This document shows positions 1 to 9,358 of a stretch of 64,000 nucleotides of DNA, piece by piece. Below the pieces are notes generated by a model. The model saw only the letters and a program-made list of their open reading frames with translations, was not told the DNA's origin and made no database searches. Made by a program: the position numbers and the translations under genes. This DNA comes from Acidihalobacter aeolianus (GTDB lineage Bacteria > Pseudomonadota > Gammaproteobacteria > DSM-5130 > Acidihalobacteraceae), in the NCBI RefSeq assembly GCF_001753165.1, contig NZ_CP017448.1, positions 700,462 through 764,461 of the forward strand, read 5' to 3'. The first letter of the stretch is position 1. Each line of letters starts with the position of its first letter.

Positions 1-255
1 TTCGCGGCGGGGCGGCACGCCGTCGGCGCCGGTGCGCTGCGCTTCGTGCCTCGCGACGAGCTGGATCTGAATCGACTCGACGGGGCGATGGACGAGCTCG
101 AAAAGCTCAAGCCACCACTCAAGCGCCGTTTTCTCGATGCCTGCGCGGCCTGCATCGCCATGGACGGCGACGTCACCGTGGGCGGTGCCGAGCTGCTGCG
201 CACCGTGGCCGCGGCGCTGGACTGCCCCATGCCGCCGCCTTTGCCGCTTGCATAA
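1..255 (+). CDS. C-terminal end of a probable M48-family metallopeptidase (5' partial)
   Basis: The reading frame is open from the first base and ends at a TAA at 253-255, so this is the last 84 residues of a longer protein. The visible part is an alpha-helical segment containing LKRRFLDACAACIAMDG and ending in ALDCPMPPPL. I recall this kind of TerB-like tail on membrane-bound M48 (Ste24/HtpX-like) zinc peptidases of gammaproteobacteria. The HExxH catalytic part would lie upstream of the window, so the assignment rests on the tail alone and is tentative. Confidence 0.55.
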   Translation, partial: FAAGRHAVGAGALRFVPRDELDLNRLDGAMDELEKLKPPLKRRFLDACAACIAMDGDVTVGGAELLRTVAAALDCPMPPPLPLA

Positions 256-626
256 GGATCATGGCAATTTTTCACCATCCGAAGGTGGCATCGCACTTGT
301 GTCTATGCGTACTATCTGACGCTAGGTATCGCAGGCGCTGAGACGGGGTAGCGACGCCAGGTCAGGGAAACACAGAGGGTCCGATGCGCGGGCCTTGGAT
401 ATCCAAGTTATTGGGATAAATTGCCAGTGAGCCCCTATGGGCAATACCGCTTTCGATAGAGGGCATGTTTTCGAGTGGTATTTTTTCAATATTCATTGCT
501 ATTTCAATATTCCCTTTGGTTGCGTGATTATCACATCGCTGCTGATGTGTGGTTGGCATGGAAAACAAATTTTCAGATCTGCGGGTTTGAAAGCCCGATG
601 TTGACGATGAGTGTGCGGAGCGCGCA
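256..626. other. Intergenic region, AT-richer than its surroundings
   Basis: No convincing gene is visible in these 371 bp. The second half (about 470-600) is clearly richer in A and T than the flanking coding DNA and contains a small hairpin, CACATC-gctgct-GATGTG, near 532-549. It probably carries the promoter and leader of the HAD-UbiA gene that starts at 627. Short open frames on both strands show no recognisable protein features. Confidence 0.5.
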
Positions 627-2054
627 ATGAAGCCGTTGGTGGTTGATCTTGATGGGACGTTGATTAAAACGGATTTGTTGATGGAAACTGCAAATCGATT
701 TGTGACTAGAAACCCTTTTCGAATTTATAAAATTCTGCAATGGCTTGCTCGCGGTAAGGTGCACCTGAAATTGGAGTTGGCAGAGCGAGCCGGGGTGATC
801 CCGGCGTCGCTGCCATATCACGAATTCGTCGTCGATTGGCTAAAAGAGCAAAAATCGCAGGGCAGAACCTTGATCCTGGCGACGGCCAGTTGTCAGGCCT
901 TGGCGGATGAAGTGGCCGGGTATCTGGGTGTGTTTGATTCGGTTATGGGTACTGACGGTGATACCAATCTGAAGTCGCATGCCAAGCGCGATCGACTGGT
1001 CGAGCGCTTTGGACATAAAGGATTTGATTACGTAGGTAATGACTATGCGGACCTTTCCGTTTGGGAGTCGTCAGATCGCGCATACGTGGTGAGCAACGAT
1101 TCGGGTCTGGTAAAAAAGGCTCGCAATATCGGTAATGTCGAGCACGTGTTTGAAACCGGTAAACCCGGTTTTGTCGGTAGTATGTTGAAGGCCTTGCGCC
1201 CTCATCAGTGGGTTAAGAATTTTCTGGTATTCATACCCTTGATCATGGCGCAGCGTTATGGTGATGTCGGTAGCGTTTTTCAGGCGGTATTCGCTTTTCT
1301 GGTTTTCGGAATGACGGCATCGAGTGTCTATTTGCTCAACGACTTGGTGGACGTGGAGGATGACAGGCATCATGCACGCAAGCGGAAGAGACCCTTTGCC
1401 GCGGGCAATTTATCGCTCTTGCATGGGTGGCTAGCCTGGCCGATTGTGCTGTTGGCGGCATTTGGCGTTTCCTTGGCGATTTTACCGATAAAATTTGTCG
1501 GTGTGCTGGCCGTTTATTTCGGGCTCACCCTGGCTTACTCCTTCCGTCTCAAGCGTGCTGCGATGGTAGACGTCATTACGCTGGCGGCGCTGTACACCTT
1601 GCGCATCATCGCCGGCGCAGCCGCGATTTCCGTGCCGCTCTCGTTTTGGTTGCTGGCATTTTCGATGTTCATCTTTCTATCTCTTGCATTTATCAAGAGG
1701 TACAGTGAACTCAGGGTTGCTGCGGAGCGTGATAAACAGAAGTCCTTGCGCGGCAGAGGCTACAGCCCGGACGATCTCGAAGCGATTTCGACAATGGGCA
1801 TCGGCGCGGGGTACATGTCGGTATTGGTGCTGGCGCTTTATGTGAACAGCGATACGACAGCGGCTTTATACCGAAACCCGCACCTGATTTGGTTAGCCTG
1901 TCCGGTGCTGCTTTATTGGATATCTAGAGCCTGGCTGATCACGCACCGCGGCGAAATGCATGACGACCCGATCGTTTTTGCCTTGAAGGACCCCATGAGT
2001 TGGGCGATGGTGCTGACTCTGGTGGTTATTTTCGGGTTGGCGAAAATAACCTGA
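627..2054 (+). CDS. HAD-UbiA fusion: phosphatase-like domain plus prenyltransferase
   Basis: The 475-residue protein has two parts. Residues 1-170 form a HAD-type phosphatase domain: DLDGT at 7-11 gives the nucleophile Asp7 and acid/base Asp9, TAS is at 86-88, and GNDYAD at 137-142 is the metal-binding motif. Residues about 185-475 are a multi-spanning UbiA-type prenyltransferase with the prenyl-diphosphate motif NDLVDVEDD at 238-246. The family includes decaprenyl-phosphate phosphoribosyltransferase of arabinan synthesis, and HAD-UbiA fusions are known next to polysaccharide genes. A role moving a sugar phosphate onto a polyprenyl phosphate at the inner membrane is inference. The gene is AT-richer than its neighbours, which hints at horizontal acquisition. 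The ATG at 627 starts directly on the HAD core. Confidence 0.85.
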   Translation: MKPLVVDLDGTLIKTDLLMETANRFVTRNPFRIYKILQWLARGKVHLKLELAERAGVIPASLPYHEFVVDWLKEQKSQGRTLILATASCQALADEVAGYLGVFDSVMGTDGDTNLKSHAKRDRLVERFGHKGFDYVGNDYADLSVWESSDRAYVVSNDSGLVKKARNIGNVEHVFETGKPGFVGSMLKALRPHQWVKNFLVFIPLIMAQRYGDVGSVFQAVFAFLVFGMTASSVYLLNDLVDVEDDRHHARKRKRPFAAGNLSLLHGWLAWPIVLLAAFGVSLAILPIKFVGVLAVYFGLTLAYSFRLKRAAMVDVITLAALYTLRIIAGAAAISVPLSFWLLAFSMFIFLSLAFIKRYSELRVAAERDKQKSLRGRGYSPDDLEAISTMGIGAGYMSVLVLALYVNSDTTAALYRNPHLIWLACPVLLYWISRAWLITHRGEMHDDPIVFALKDPMSWAMVLTLVVIFGLAKIT

Positions 2055-2158
2055 CATTGGTATCTGGATAATCGAGCCTTCGTCATGTCCTCAACTGCGC
2101 GGTTGCACTTATCCCGTCAGCAGGAATTCCGTCTATGGCCTGCTCCGGTATTCAGGTT

Positions 2159-4600
2159 TCAGGTCACAGGGGAGCTGTCTTTGTCCAGGAATGATTCGAA
2201 TGTTCGAGCGTCTACGGGTCTGCCAATCAGATAGCCCTGGAAACGGGTACAGCCTAGAGTAGACAGTATTTCCATCTGCTGTTGGGTCTCGACGCCCTCC
2301 GCGATCACCCCGAGATTGAGTGCACCGGCCATAGCGAGCACTGCGCGTACGATGTTCCTGCCGCTGTCGTTGGTGGAGATGTCACGCACGAACGACTGAT
2401 CGATCTTGAGCTCGTCCAGCGGCAGGTGTTTGAGGTACTGGATCGAGGAATAGCCGGTGCCGAAATCGTCGAGCGAGAACTGGATGCCGATTTTCTTGAG
2501 AGCAGACATCGACTCGATGGTCTCCTCGATGTTGTCGAACAGCATGCTTTCGGTGAGTTCGAGCTTGATGTTCTCGGGCGGGATGGCGTGTCGCTCGATT
2601 GTGGCCCGGATGTCGTCGATGAATTTCCTGTTCTTGAACTGCTTGGCGCTGATATTGATCGCGAGCACCAGCCCATGGGTGCGTTCGTCCTGTTGCCACA
2701 AATGCAATTGACTGCAGGCAATGTCCAGCAGGTCGCGGCCCAGCTGCAGGATCAGGCCGGTTTCCTCGGCGATTGGGATGAACTGGCTGGGCGGAATATA
2801 CCCCCTTTGCGCGTGTTTCCAGCGCACCAGTGCTTCCGCGCCGACGAGCCGATTTTGGTCGTCTACCTCGGGTTGGTAATACAAGGTGATTTCCCGCTTG
2901 TCGATGGCCTTGCGCAGAGCCGATTCGAGACCTAGGCGCGTAGTCACGGTATCCCGCATATGCGGCTCATAAAAACAAATACTGCCTTGGCGATGGGTCT
3001 TGGCCTGATACATGGCCAGTTCGGCCTGCTTGAACAAATCCTCTATATTCCCGGTATCCCGGTCGAACAGCGTGATGCCGATGCGTGAGGTGTTGTGATA
3101 TTCGTTCGCCATCAATTTGAACGGGCGGTCCATGGTGAGCAGCATTTCCTTGGCGCGGGCTTCCGCGAGAGCGCTTGCTTCACTCCGCGAGGTACCTAGA
3201 TTGGTGAGTAGAACCGCGAATTCGTCGCTGCCGAGACGTGCGACGGTATCGTTCGGGCGAGTCTTGTTGCTGAGCCGCTTGCCGACGCTCTGCAGCAACA
3301 GGTCGCCGAAGGCGTGTCCCAGGCCGTCATTGAGAATGCGGAAGTTGTTCAGGTCGACGTGTAGCAGCGCGCCCCAGCGTGTTTTGTGTCCACTGGATTC
3401 GATGGCGCGCCGTAGATGCTTGAGTAGCAGGCTTTTGTTGGGCAATCCCGTCAAGGGGTCGTAGTGGGAGAGGTATTCGACCTTTTTTTCCGATTCTTTG
3501 CGTTTCGACTGATCGATCATGTAGGTGAGCAGGTGGAGTTCGCCGTTCAATTCGATCGTTCTGGTGGAAACATAAACGGGAAATTCCGAGCCGTCGGCGC
3601 GGTATGAGATTGATTCAAAGGTGGCGTTTGTGGTCGGTGTTGTGCGTATCTCCGGTGGTTGTCCGGTTTCGCGCAGCTGCAGAATTTCCGCAAGATGCGC
3701 ATTGGCGACATGCTGAATATCGCTGTAGCCATGCATTTCCAGGAAAATTGGATTGGCATCTATCAGCCTGCTCTGTCGCGTCAGCGCGATGCCTACTGGC
3801 GATTCTTCTATCAGCGTTCTGAAACGGCGTTCTGATTCGATGATTTTGCGTTGATTATCCCGCATTAACGCCATGCTGATGACGACGATCACGACGAAAA
3901 AACTGAATGCGCCGGGGGAGAACGAACGGAGTAGCGACAGCCTGACGGCCAAGCCCATCGAGCTGAATATACCGAAAAGCACGAAGGCCACCAGCATGTG
4001 CAAATCGACGCCCCGACGCCGAGCCCGATAGGTGTCAATGATATCGGCGAGCGATTTCGCATAAATCAGGGCGACCATGGCAATGGCGAAATAACCCCAG
4101 ATACTGTGGCGCCCAACGCCATGGGTGATTTGTTCGCCCCAGGGCAGTGGTGTGATTAACAAGGTGTCTAGATGCGCATACGAAATACCGAGGGGTAGGT
4201 AGATATTGAGTGCAATGCACCCTGCGATCATGAGGTTGACTACGATCAGATAAGCCTTGGAAATTTTGTGTGCGTAGGCAGCGGTAAACCAGGGAATCAG
4301 CAGAAAAACACCCAGCGAATACGTCACGTTCCACTTTAGGTCGGCGACGAAATTTGCGATGTCCGTCGACTGTATTACGAACGTACGGCTGATCGCCGAC
4401 ATGGCAACCAGCAGGGCTATGCCCGCAAAGAAAATATGCTGCATTTCGTGCTTGCGTGGTGGGCGGCCGAGCAGGTTGTTCAGCGCTGCAAATGTGCTGA
4501 CGCCGCCCAGGAAATACAGCGAATTGGTGATGAGATCCATCTTTATGCTTGGAATCTTGTCGCTCTGTATTGTGGGATGCGGTTTGTGAACGCCCGCCAT
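2159..4600 (-). CDS. Membrane-bound PAS-GGDEF-EAL cyclic-di-GMP protein
   Basis: This 813-residue protein starts with about 230 residues of hydrophobic helices (roughly seven membrane segments), followed by a PAS sensor domain (about 265-375), a GGDEF domain and a C-terminal EAL domain. The GGDEF active-site loop reads GSDEF near residue 460, a small deviation, with an RPND inhibitory site just upstream. The EAL domain keeps EAL (GAEALVRW) and DDFGTGYSS, so phosphodiesterase activity is likely. The longest start is at 4600. The ATG at 4540 (MDLITNSLYFLGG) begins right before the first membrane helix and is equally plausible, as neither has a strong ribosome binding site. It stands alone, divergent from the broken EAL gene at 5223. 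Confidence 0.9.
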   Translation of the reverse strand: MAGVHKPHPTIQSDKIPSIKMDLITNSLYFLGGVSTFAALNNLLGRPPRKHEMQHIFFAGIALLVAMSAISRTFVIQSTDIANFVADLKWNVTYSLGVFLLIPWFTAAYAHKISKAYLIVVNLMIAGCIALNIYLPLGISYAHLDTLLITPLPWGEQITHGVGRHSIWGYFAIAMVALIYAKSLADIIDTYRARRRGVDLHMLVAFVLFGIFSSMGLAVRLSLLRSFSPGAFSFFVVIVVISMALMRDNQRKIIESERRFRTLIEESPVGIALTRQSRLIDANPIFLEMHGYSDIQHVANAHLAEILQLRETGQPPEIRTTPTTNATFESISYRADGSEFPVYVSTRTIELNGELHLLTYMIDQSKRKESEKKVEYLSHYDPLTGLPNKSLLLKHLRRAIESSGHKTRWGALLHVDLNNFRILNDGLGHAFGDLLLQSVGKRLSNKTRPNDTVARLGSDEFAVLLTNLGTSRSEASALAEARAKEMLLTMDRPFKLMANEYHNTSRIGITLFDRDTGNIEDLFKQAELAMYQAKTHRQGSICFYEPHMRDTVTTRLGLESALRKAIDKREITLYYQPEVDDQNRLVGAEALVRWKHAQRGYIPPSQFIPIAEETGLILQLGRDLLDIACSQLHLWQQDERTHGLVLAINISAKQFKNRKFIDDIRATIERHAIPPENIKLELTESMLFDNIEETIESMSALKKIGIQFSLDDFGTGYSSIQYLKHLPLDELKIDQSFVRDISTNDSGRNIVRAVLAMAGALNLGVIAEGVETQQQMEILSTLGCTRFQGYLIGRPVDARTFESFLDKDSSPVT

Positions 4601-5222
4601 AGGTTCCGCAGTGTTAGTTTTTCGTTGTTTCCGCGGCGCACATTCTGCAGCTGGGACGTATTATGCTTATTCGTCCTCTCGGTGCATTGAGGCGCAGTGT
4701 AGCATTGTCCGACAATGATGATTACCCAGCCATTAGGCAATGTGCGTATGTCAAAATGGCGCAGTGTGATATTGCCTGGATGGTTTTTCTCCGCTGCCGT
4801 AGTGTGTTCTTTTAGTGGCAGGGGCTTCACCGAAATGTGCGGCGATCTATGCGCTTCCATACCTCCTCCGCTGGGTTTTTCGTTAGCGATTTTGTTGCGC
4901 CGTCGGCGGTCACGAAGCACACCAACTGCGCGCTCTGCGTGTCTGGTTCCGTGATTCGTGCACGGGATGACTGAACGATAATCCGGAACTGCCGCATGGA
5001 CAGATCGCTCGGCCGACTATTGGCGTTATCTGACGTTTTCCATTGATGCCTGCGCCCAGAACCGGGCGGTAGTCTCGGCTCCGTGAGCCCGATGACGCGA
5101 CCACATCCGCACACCGAGCGCTGTCACTCAAGGCTTGCAGCGGTGCCTGCCTCGTAAGTAACGAGGCGGAAAAGCGCCATCTTTCTGCCGGCGATCTATC
5201 GTTCGGGAGGCCGGGTTCTACC
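4601..5222. other. Intergenic region between divergent signalling genes
   Basis: This 622-bp stretch separates the GGDEF-EAL gene on the minus strand from the EAL-CZB remnant. Short open frames exist on both strands but none carries a recognisable motif. Complete EAL-CZB proteins usually have PAS and GGDEF domains upstream of EAL. I see no remnant of those here, so the missing N-terminal part was probably deleted rather than degraded in place. No riboswitch or RNA gene was recognised; in particular it does not fit the cyclic-di-GMP (GEMM) riboswitch. Confidence 0.4.
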
Positions 5223-6410
5223 GTGACCGCGAGCAACAAACTGGAACTGATTGCCGGTTCGCTGACCGCGCAGCGTCTGCGCGATGCGCTCCGTGACGAT
5301 GAGCTGCGTCTCGTCTACCAGCCCAAGGTCAACATGCGCAGCGGCAGGGTGGTCGGGGCAGAGGCACTGCAGCGCTGGCAGCATCCCGAGCACGGCGTGA
5401 TTCCGCCCTATCTGTTTCTGCCGCTGGCCGAGCGCGACGACCTGATCGTGGAAGTGGGCACCTGGGTGCTGCGTGCTGCGCTGCGTGAACTGGCACACTG
5501 GCGCGAACTCGGCATCGATCTCACGGTGAGCGTCAACATCGCACCGCGCCAGCTGTTGCATCCGGGATTTCTGACCACGCTGTAGCAGTGCCTGGCGGAC
5601 GAGCCCGATGCACACCCGACCCGACTGGAGCTGGAGATTCTCGAATCGGCGGCCTTGGACAATACACGACAGGTTCGTGAACTCATCGAGACGTGCCGGG
5701 AATGGGGAGTGACGTTCGCGCTTGACGATTTCGGTACCGGCTATTCCACGCTGTCCTACCTGCGTCAGATACCCGCCAACGTGCTGAAGATCGATCAGAG
5801 CTTAGTGCGCGATTTGCTCGAGGAAGAGGATGCGCGCACCCTCGTATCCGGGGGGATCGGGCTGGCACAGGCGTTTCGTCGCGAAGTGGTCGCCGAAGGC
5901 GTCGAGGAATCGGCGCAGGGGGCTCTGCTGATGCGCCTCGGCTGCGATGTGGCGCAGGGATTCGGCATCGCCCGCCCCATGCCGGCTCTCGATCTTCCGC
6001 GATGGATCGCCGACTACCGGCCGGATCCTGACTGGCAGGCCTGGATCGATGTGCCCTGGGATATCCAGGACCTGCCGTTGCTGGCGGCGCGTTTCGATCA
6101 CTGAACCTACGTCGAACACGTGCGGAAATATCTGAGCGGTGGAGAACTCAACCTCGCGCGCAGCGAGCTTGAGGACCATTGCCAGTGCCGTTTCGGCCGT
6201 TGGTATGACCACGAGGGAAAGTCCCGTTACGGCGACATGTCCGAGCTCCTCGCCATCGAGGAGGTTCACCGACATCTCCACGAAGTCGGTGTAGAGGCCG
6301 TTGCGCTCAAGGAGGACGGCAAGGACCACACGGAAATCGTCAAGAGTTTGCGTGCCATCCGCGACGAACTGGGCAGCCGTCTGCGCAGCCTGCAGCCGAG
6401 CCGTGTACAG
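5223..6410 (+). pseudogene. EAL phosphodiesterase with C-terminal CZB zinc domain, broken by two in-frame stops
   Basis: One reading frame encodes an EAL domain (YQPKVNMRSG, GAEALQRW, then DDFGTGYSTLSYLRQIP and VVAEGVEESAQG) and then a chemoreceptor zinc-binding (CZB) domain with HCQCRFGRWYDHEG followed by a His-rich helix (EEVHRHLHEVG). The frame is interrupted by TAG at 5583 within EAL and TGA at 6102 at the EAL-CZB border; the protein sequence continues in the same frame after each. The catalytic residues of EAL are otherwise intact. The PAS-GGDEF part usual for this architecture is absent. The frame continues past the CZB domain but loses family resemblance near 6410. A GTG at 5223 could start the first fragment. 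Most likely a decayed gene; read-through of both stops is less likely. Confidence 0.8.
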
Positions 6411-6471
6411 GCAGAGCATTGTGCAGCGCGCCAAGCCCGCGGCCAGTCGCCTGGCCGCCGGGCTCACGTCG

Positions 6472-7221
6472 GTGCAGCCGATCTGCATCCTGATCGTCGA
6501 CGATGCCCCGAGCATCGAGCTGGACAAGTTGGTAGAGACCCTGCTGGTCTGGATCAGACCCCGCGAGGCGGGAAGTGATGGATCATCGGGTGCTGTCTCT
6601 CACGCGGCTTTCGAGCCCACGGTGCCGTCCCTTCCGGGGCTCGATCTTGAGCGCGCCGCTGGGCAGCTGGGTGGCGATCAGCGACTTTTGCGCAGCGTGC
6701 TTGAAAGTTTCCGCCGCGATTTTTCCGATGCGCCGGTACGTGTACAGGAATTGATCGAGCTGGGCCAGCTGCCCGATGCCGCACGGATGGTGCATACGAT
6801 CAAGGGTCTGGCTCCGAACCTCGGGGCTCCCGCCCTGGCCGTCGCCGCTGCCGAGTATGAGGCTGCGCTCAGGCAGGGCGACGCCCAGGCTGAGCTGCAC
6901 GGCCGGTTCATCCAGACCCTGACGGAGGTGCTCGCAACATTGGACGGACTGGAGTCAGAGCCGACCCGTGAGCCGGTGGCGTCGTCCACGGCGGCTACGC
7001 CAGAGGACCTCGAAACGCTGCGTGCGCTGGCGGCAAATCTGGACCAGTCGGTCATCATTTCCCAACTGCAGAAGGATCGGGTGGCGTCGGTGCTGCATGG
7101 TCGCATCGACGCTGTGCAGATCGATAAGCTCTTTACCGCCATCAGCCATCTCGACTATAGCGAGGCGGCCCGCGTCCTTGGTGGGATATTGCGTGAACTG
7201 CGCGGCACAAAGACGGCCTGA
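6472..7221 (+). pseudogene. Receiver-HPt signalling protein with most of the receiver domain deleted
   Basis: The fragment opens with VQPICILIVDDAPSI, the first strand and acidic pocket of a CheY-like receiver domain. It then jumps directly to DKLVETLLVWIRP, the usual tail and linker after a receiver domain. About 100 residues, including the phosphorylated aspartate, are missing in frame. The rest is a normal HPt domain with phosphoacceptor motif HTIKGLAPNLGA and a helical C-terminus of about 80 residues. GTG 6472 is a possible start without a clear ribosome binding site. The HPt part could still be made. The full-length ancestor was probably the C-terminal part of a hybrid sensor kinase, or a stand-alone REC-HPt protein. 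Confidence 0.65.
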
Positions 7222-7608
7222 TCAGTCATCGGCAGGCAGTCGGCCCAGACGTTCGTCGAACACCCAGCGGTAGGGGGCAAAGGTCTTTTGGGCGATGGCT
7301 TCGCTGGCCAGCCCGAAGGGTTCGGCTGTTGCCTCGGCATGGCGGCCGGCATCCGCGAGCGTCAGGGCCTTGAACATCGGCAGTACGTGGTAACCAGGGA
7401 ATTCCTCGGCGCCTCGTTCCAGCCAATGTAGGGAGCTTTCGTAGTCGCCGATATTGCGGTAGGACGAGCCAAGGCCGACATAGGCAGGCAGTCGGCGCGA
7501 TTTGCGCAGGCCGAGGGCCAGAGCCTGTTCGTACAGAGGAATCGCCTCGCTTTCCCTGCCCGCCTTGTCCAGGGCAAAGGCCGAATCCAGAATGTCGTCG
7601 GCGTCCAT
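7222..7608 (-). CDS. Small tetratricopeptide-repeat protein
   Basis: A 128-residue protein made of about three TPR-like helical hairpins, with typical positions in EAIPLYEQALALG, AYVGLGSSYRNIGDYESSL and HVLPMFKALTLADAGRHAEA. No signal peptide or membrane segment is visible, so it is probably a cytoplasmic protein-interaction module. Small stand-alone TPR proteins of this kind occur widely, mostly without known function. It lies upstream of and in the same direction as nothing obvious: its stop abuts that of the REC-HPt remnant, and thrC lies downstream of its start on the same strand. The ATG at 7608 fits the beginning of the first helix. Confidence 0.75.
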   Translation of the reverse strand: MDADDILDSAFALDKAGRESEAIPLYEQALALGLRKSRRLPAYVGLGSSYRNIGDYESSLHWLERGAEEFPGYHVLPMFKALTLADAGRHAEATAEPFGLASEAIAQKTFAPYRWVFDERLGRLPADD

Positions 7609-7690
7609 GGCGCTCCTTCCTGCCGCCCGGTTGCGGCTATTGCGTTTGGATGCGCCAGCGGGCGGAAAGTTGCGCTCGCGCGGTGCAGGC

Positions 7691-9160
7691 TTAGATGAAA
7701 CCCAGCACCGCCTCTTCGATCTCGGCCTTGTCGATCACCTCGCCCTGGGTGACCGGCTTGTCGAACAGGGCCTGGATGCGCGCGGGGATACGGGTGCCGG
7801 CGCGCGCCGCAATGGCCGCGAGGGCGTCGATGTCGCGGGCCCCGGTCTCGCCGGTCAGCGCGTTGGCGATGGTCGGCGAGAACTTGGTCCACTCGGCGGT
7901 GGAGTAGGCGATGGTGACGAGCGGTCGCTCGCGGCAGGTGTCGTAGGCCTTGAAGCAGGTGGCGGTGTGCGGGTCCATGAGGTAGCCGCCGTCGAAGGTC
8001 TCGCAGATGTAGCGCCGGCCCTCGTCGTCGTCGCACCAGTCGGCGGCGAAGATCGCCTGCAGCCTGGCGAGTTCGTCGGCGTCAAGCTCGTAGTGACGCT
8101 CCTCGTCCAGCTGCTGCATTAGCTCGCGGGTGCGTTCGGGACCGTAGAGGTCGAACAGCACGCGCTCGACATTGGAGGACTTGAGAATGTCCATGGCCGG
8201 CGAGCTGGTGGGGATCACGCCACGGCTGCGCAGGTCGTAGCAGCCGTGGCGGATCAGTTCGGTGAGCACGTTGTTGCGGTTGGAGGCGATCAGGATCTTT
8301 TCCACCGGCAGCCCCATGCGCATCGCATAGTAGCCGCCGAGGGCGTTGCCGAAGTTGCCGCTGGGCACGTCGAGGTAGACCTTGTCGCCGAACGCGATCG
8401 CGCCCTGGCGCACCAGCTCCAGATAACTGTGGATGTGGTAGATCTGCTGGAACACGATGCGCCCGAAGTTCACCGAGTTGGCGGCCGAGAGCAGGGTGTG
8501 CTTTTCCTTCAGCCTGGCGCGGAAGGTGTCGGAACCGAGCAGGTTCTTGAGCGCCGACTGGGCATCGTCGAAGTCGCCGTGGATGCCGATGACCTTCAGG
8601 TTGGCGGCGTCCTCGGTGACCATCTGCAGGCGCTGCACGTCGGAGGTGCCGCCGTCGGGGTAGAGGCAGGCGACCTTGACGTTGGGCCGGTTCTTGAAGG
8701 TCTCCAACGTGGCCGGGCCGGTATCGCCGCTGGTGGCGGCCATGATGAGGTAGTGCTCGCCGCGGCGCTGCGCCAGCGCCGACAGGATCGCGCCGAAGGG
8801 CTGCAGGGCCATGTCCTTGAAGGCGCGCGTGGGGCCGTGGTACAGCTCGCTGACGTAGAGATCGTCGCGCACCTTCACCACCGGAACCGGATTGCTCGGG
8901 TCGTCGAAGCCGTCGTACAGGGCCAGCGCCTCGTCGATGAGGGCGGCGTCGACGTCGAGCTCGAAGGCGGCGAGCACGTCGCGGGCCAGGGTCTTGTAGT
9001 CGCTGTCGAGGTGTGCGCGCAGGAATTCCAGGCCCAGTTGCGGCAGCCGTTCGGGCACGTAGATGCCGCCGAAGGACGACATGGGGTTGAGGATGGCCTC
9101 GGAGAAGCCGACCTGGGCCGGGCGCCGACCGTCGTTGCCGCGGGTTTCGATGAGGTTCAT
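7691..9160 (-). CDS. thrC: Threonine synthase
   Basis: The enzyme converts O-phospho-L-homoserine to L-threonine with pyridoxal phosphate. The 489-residue protein belongs to the long bacterial/yeast-type class. It has the N-terminal GFSEAILNPMSSFGGIYVPE segment, the PLP lysine in TRAFKDMALQPFG (Lys115), and the SGDTGPA and SGNFGNALGGYYA phosphate-binding loops. I chose the ATG at 9160 because MNLIETRGNDGRRPAQVGF matches the normal family start; an upstream frame to 9208 adds 16 unlikely residues. hom and thrB are not in the window. Housekeeping biosynthetic gene with no visible anomaly. Confidence 0.95.
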   Translation of the reverse strand: MNLIETRGNDGRRPAQVGFSEAILNPMSSFGGIYVPERLPQLGLEFLRAHLDSDYKTLARDVLAAFELDVDAALIDEALALYDGFDDPSNPVPVVKVRDDLYVSELYHGPTRAFKDMALQPFGAILSALAQRRGEHYLIMAATSGDTGPATLETFKNRPNVKVACLYPDGGTSDVQRLQMVTEDAANLKVIGIHGDFDDAQSALKNLLGSDTFRARLKEKHTLLSAANSVNFGRIVFQQIYHIHSYLELVRQGAIAFGDKVYLDVPSGNFGNALGGYYAMRMGLPVEKILIASNRNNVLTELIRHGCYDLRSRGVIPTSSPAMDILKSSNVERVLFDLYGPERTRELMQQLDEERHYELDADELARLQAIFAADWCDDDEGRRYICETFDGGYLMDPHTATCFKAYDTCRERPLVTIAYSTAEWTKFSPTIANALTGETGARDIDALAAIAARAGTRIPARIQALFDKPVTQGEVIDKAEIEEAVLGFI

Positions 9161-9358
9161 GGACTGGCCTGGGGCGGTGTGCGAAAGCGCGCCATTATAG
9201 CCGAGCACAACCAGGGCGGCATGGCGCTGCGGGGAACCGATGGGCCTTTGCAGGGTTCAGTAGAGACGGGCTTTCGTCACGCTCGACGTAGAATGCGGCT
9301 TCCGCGCGGCAGGCGCGGAGAAGCCCATCCATTCACACAAGCACTGAGAGAGGCAATC

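Noticed and set aside
5030-5222. GEMM (cyclic-di-GMP) riboswitch in front of the EAL-CZB remnant
   Set aside because: Some GC-rich pairing is seen, but the conserved loops of the aptamer are absent.
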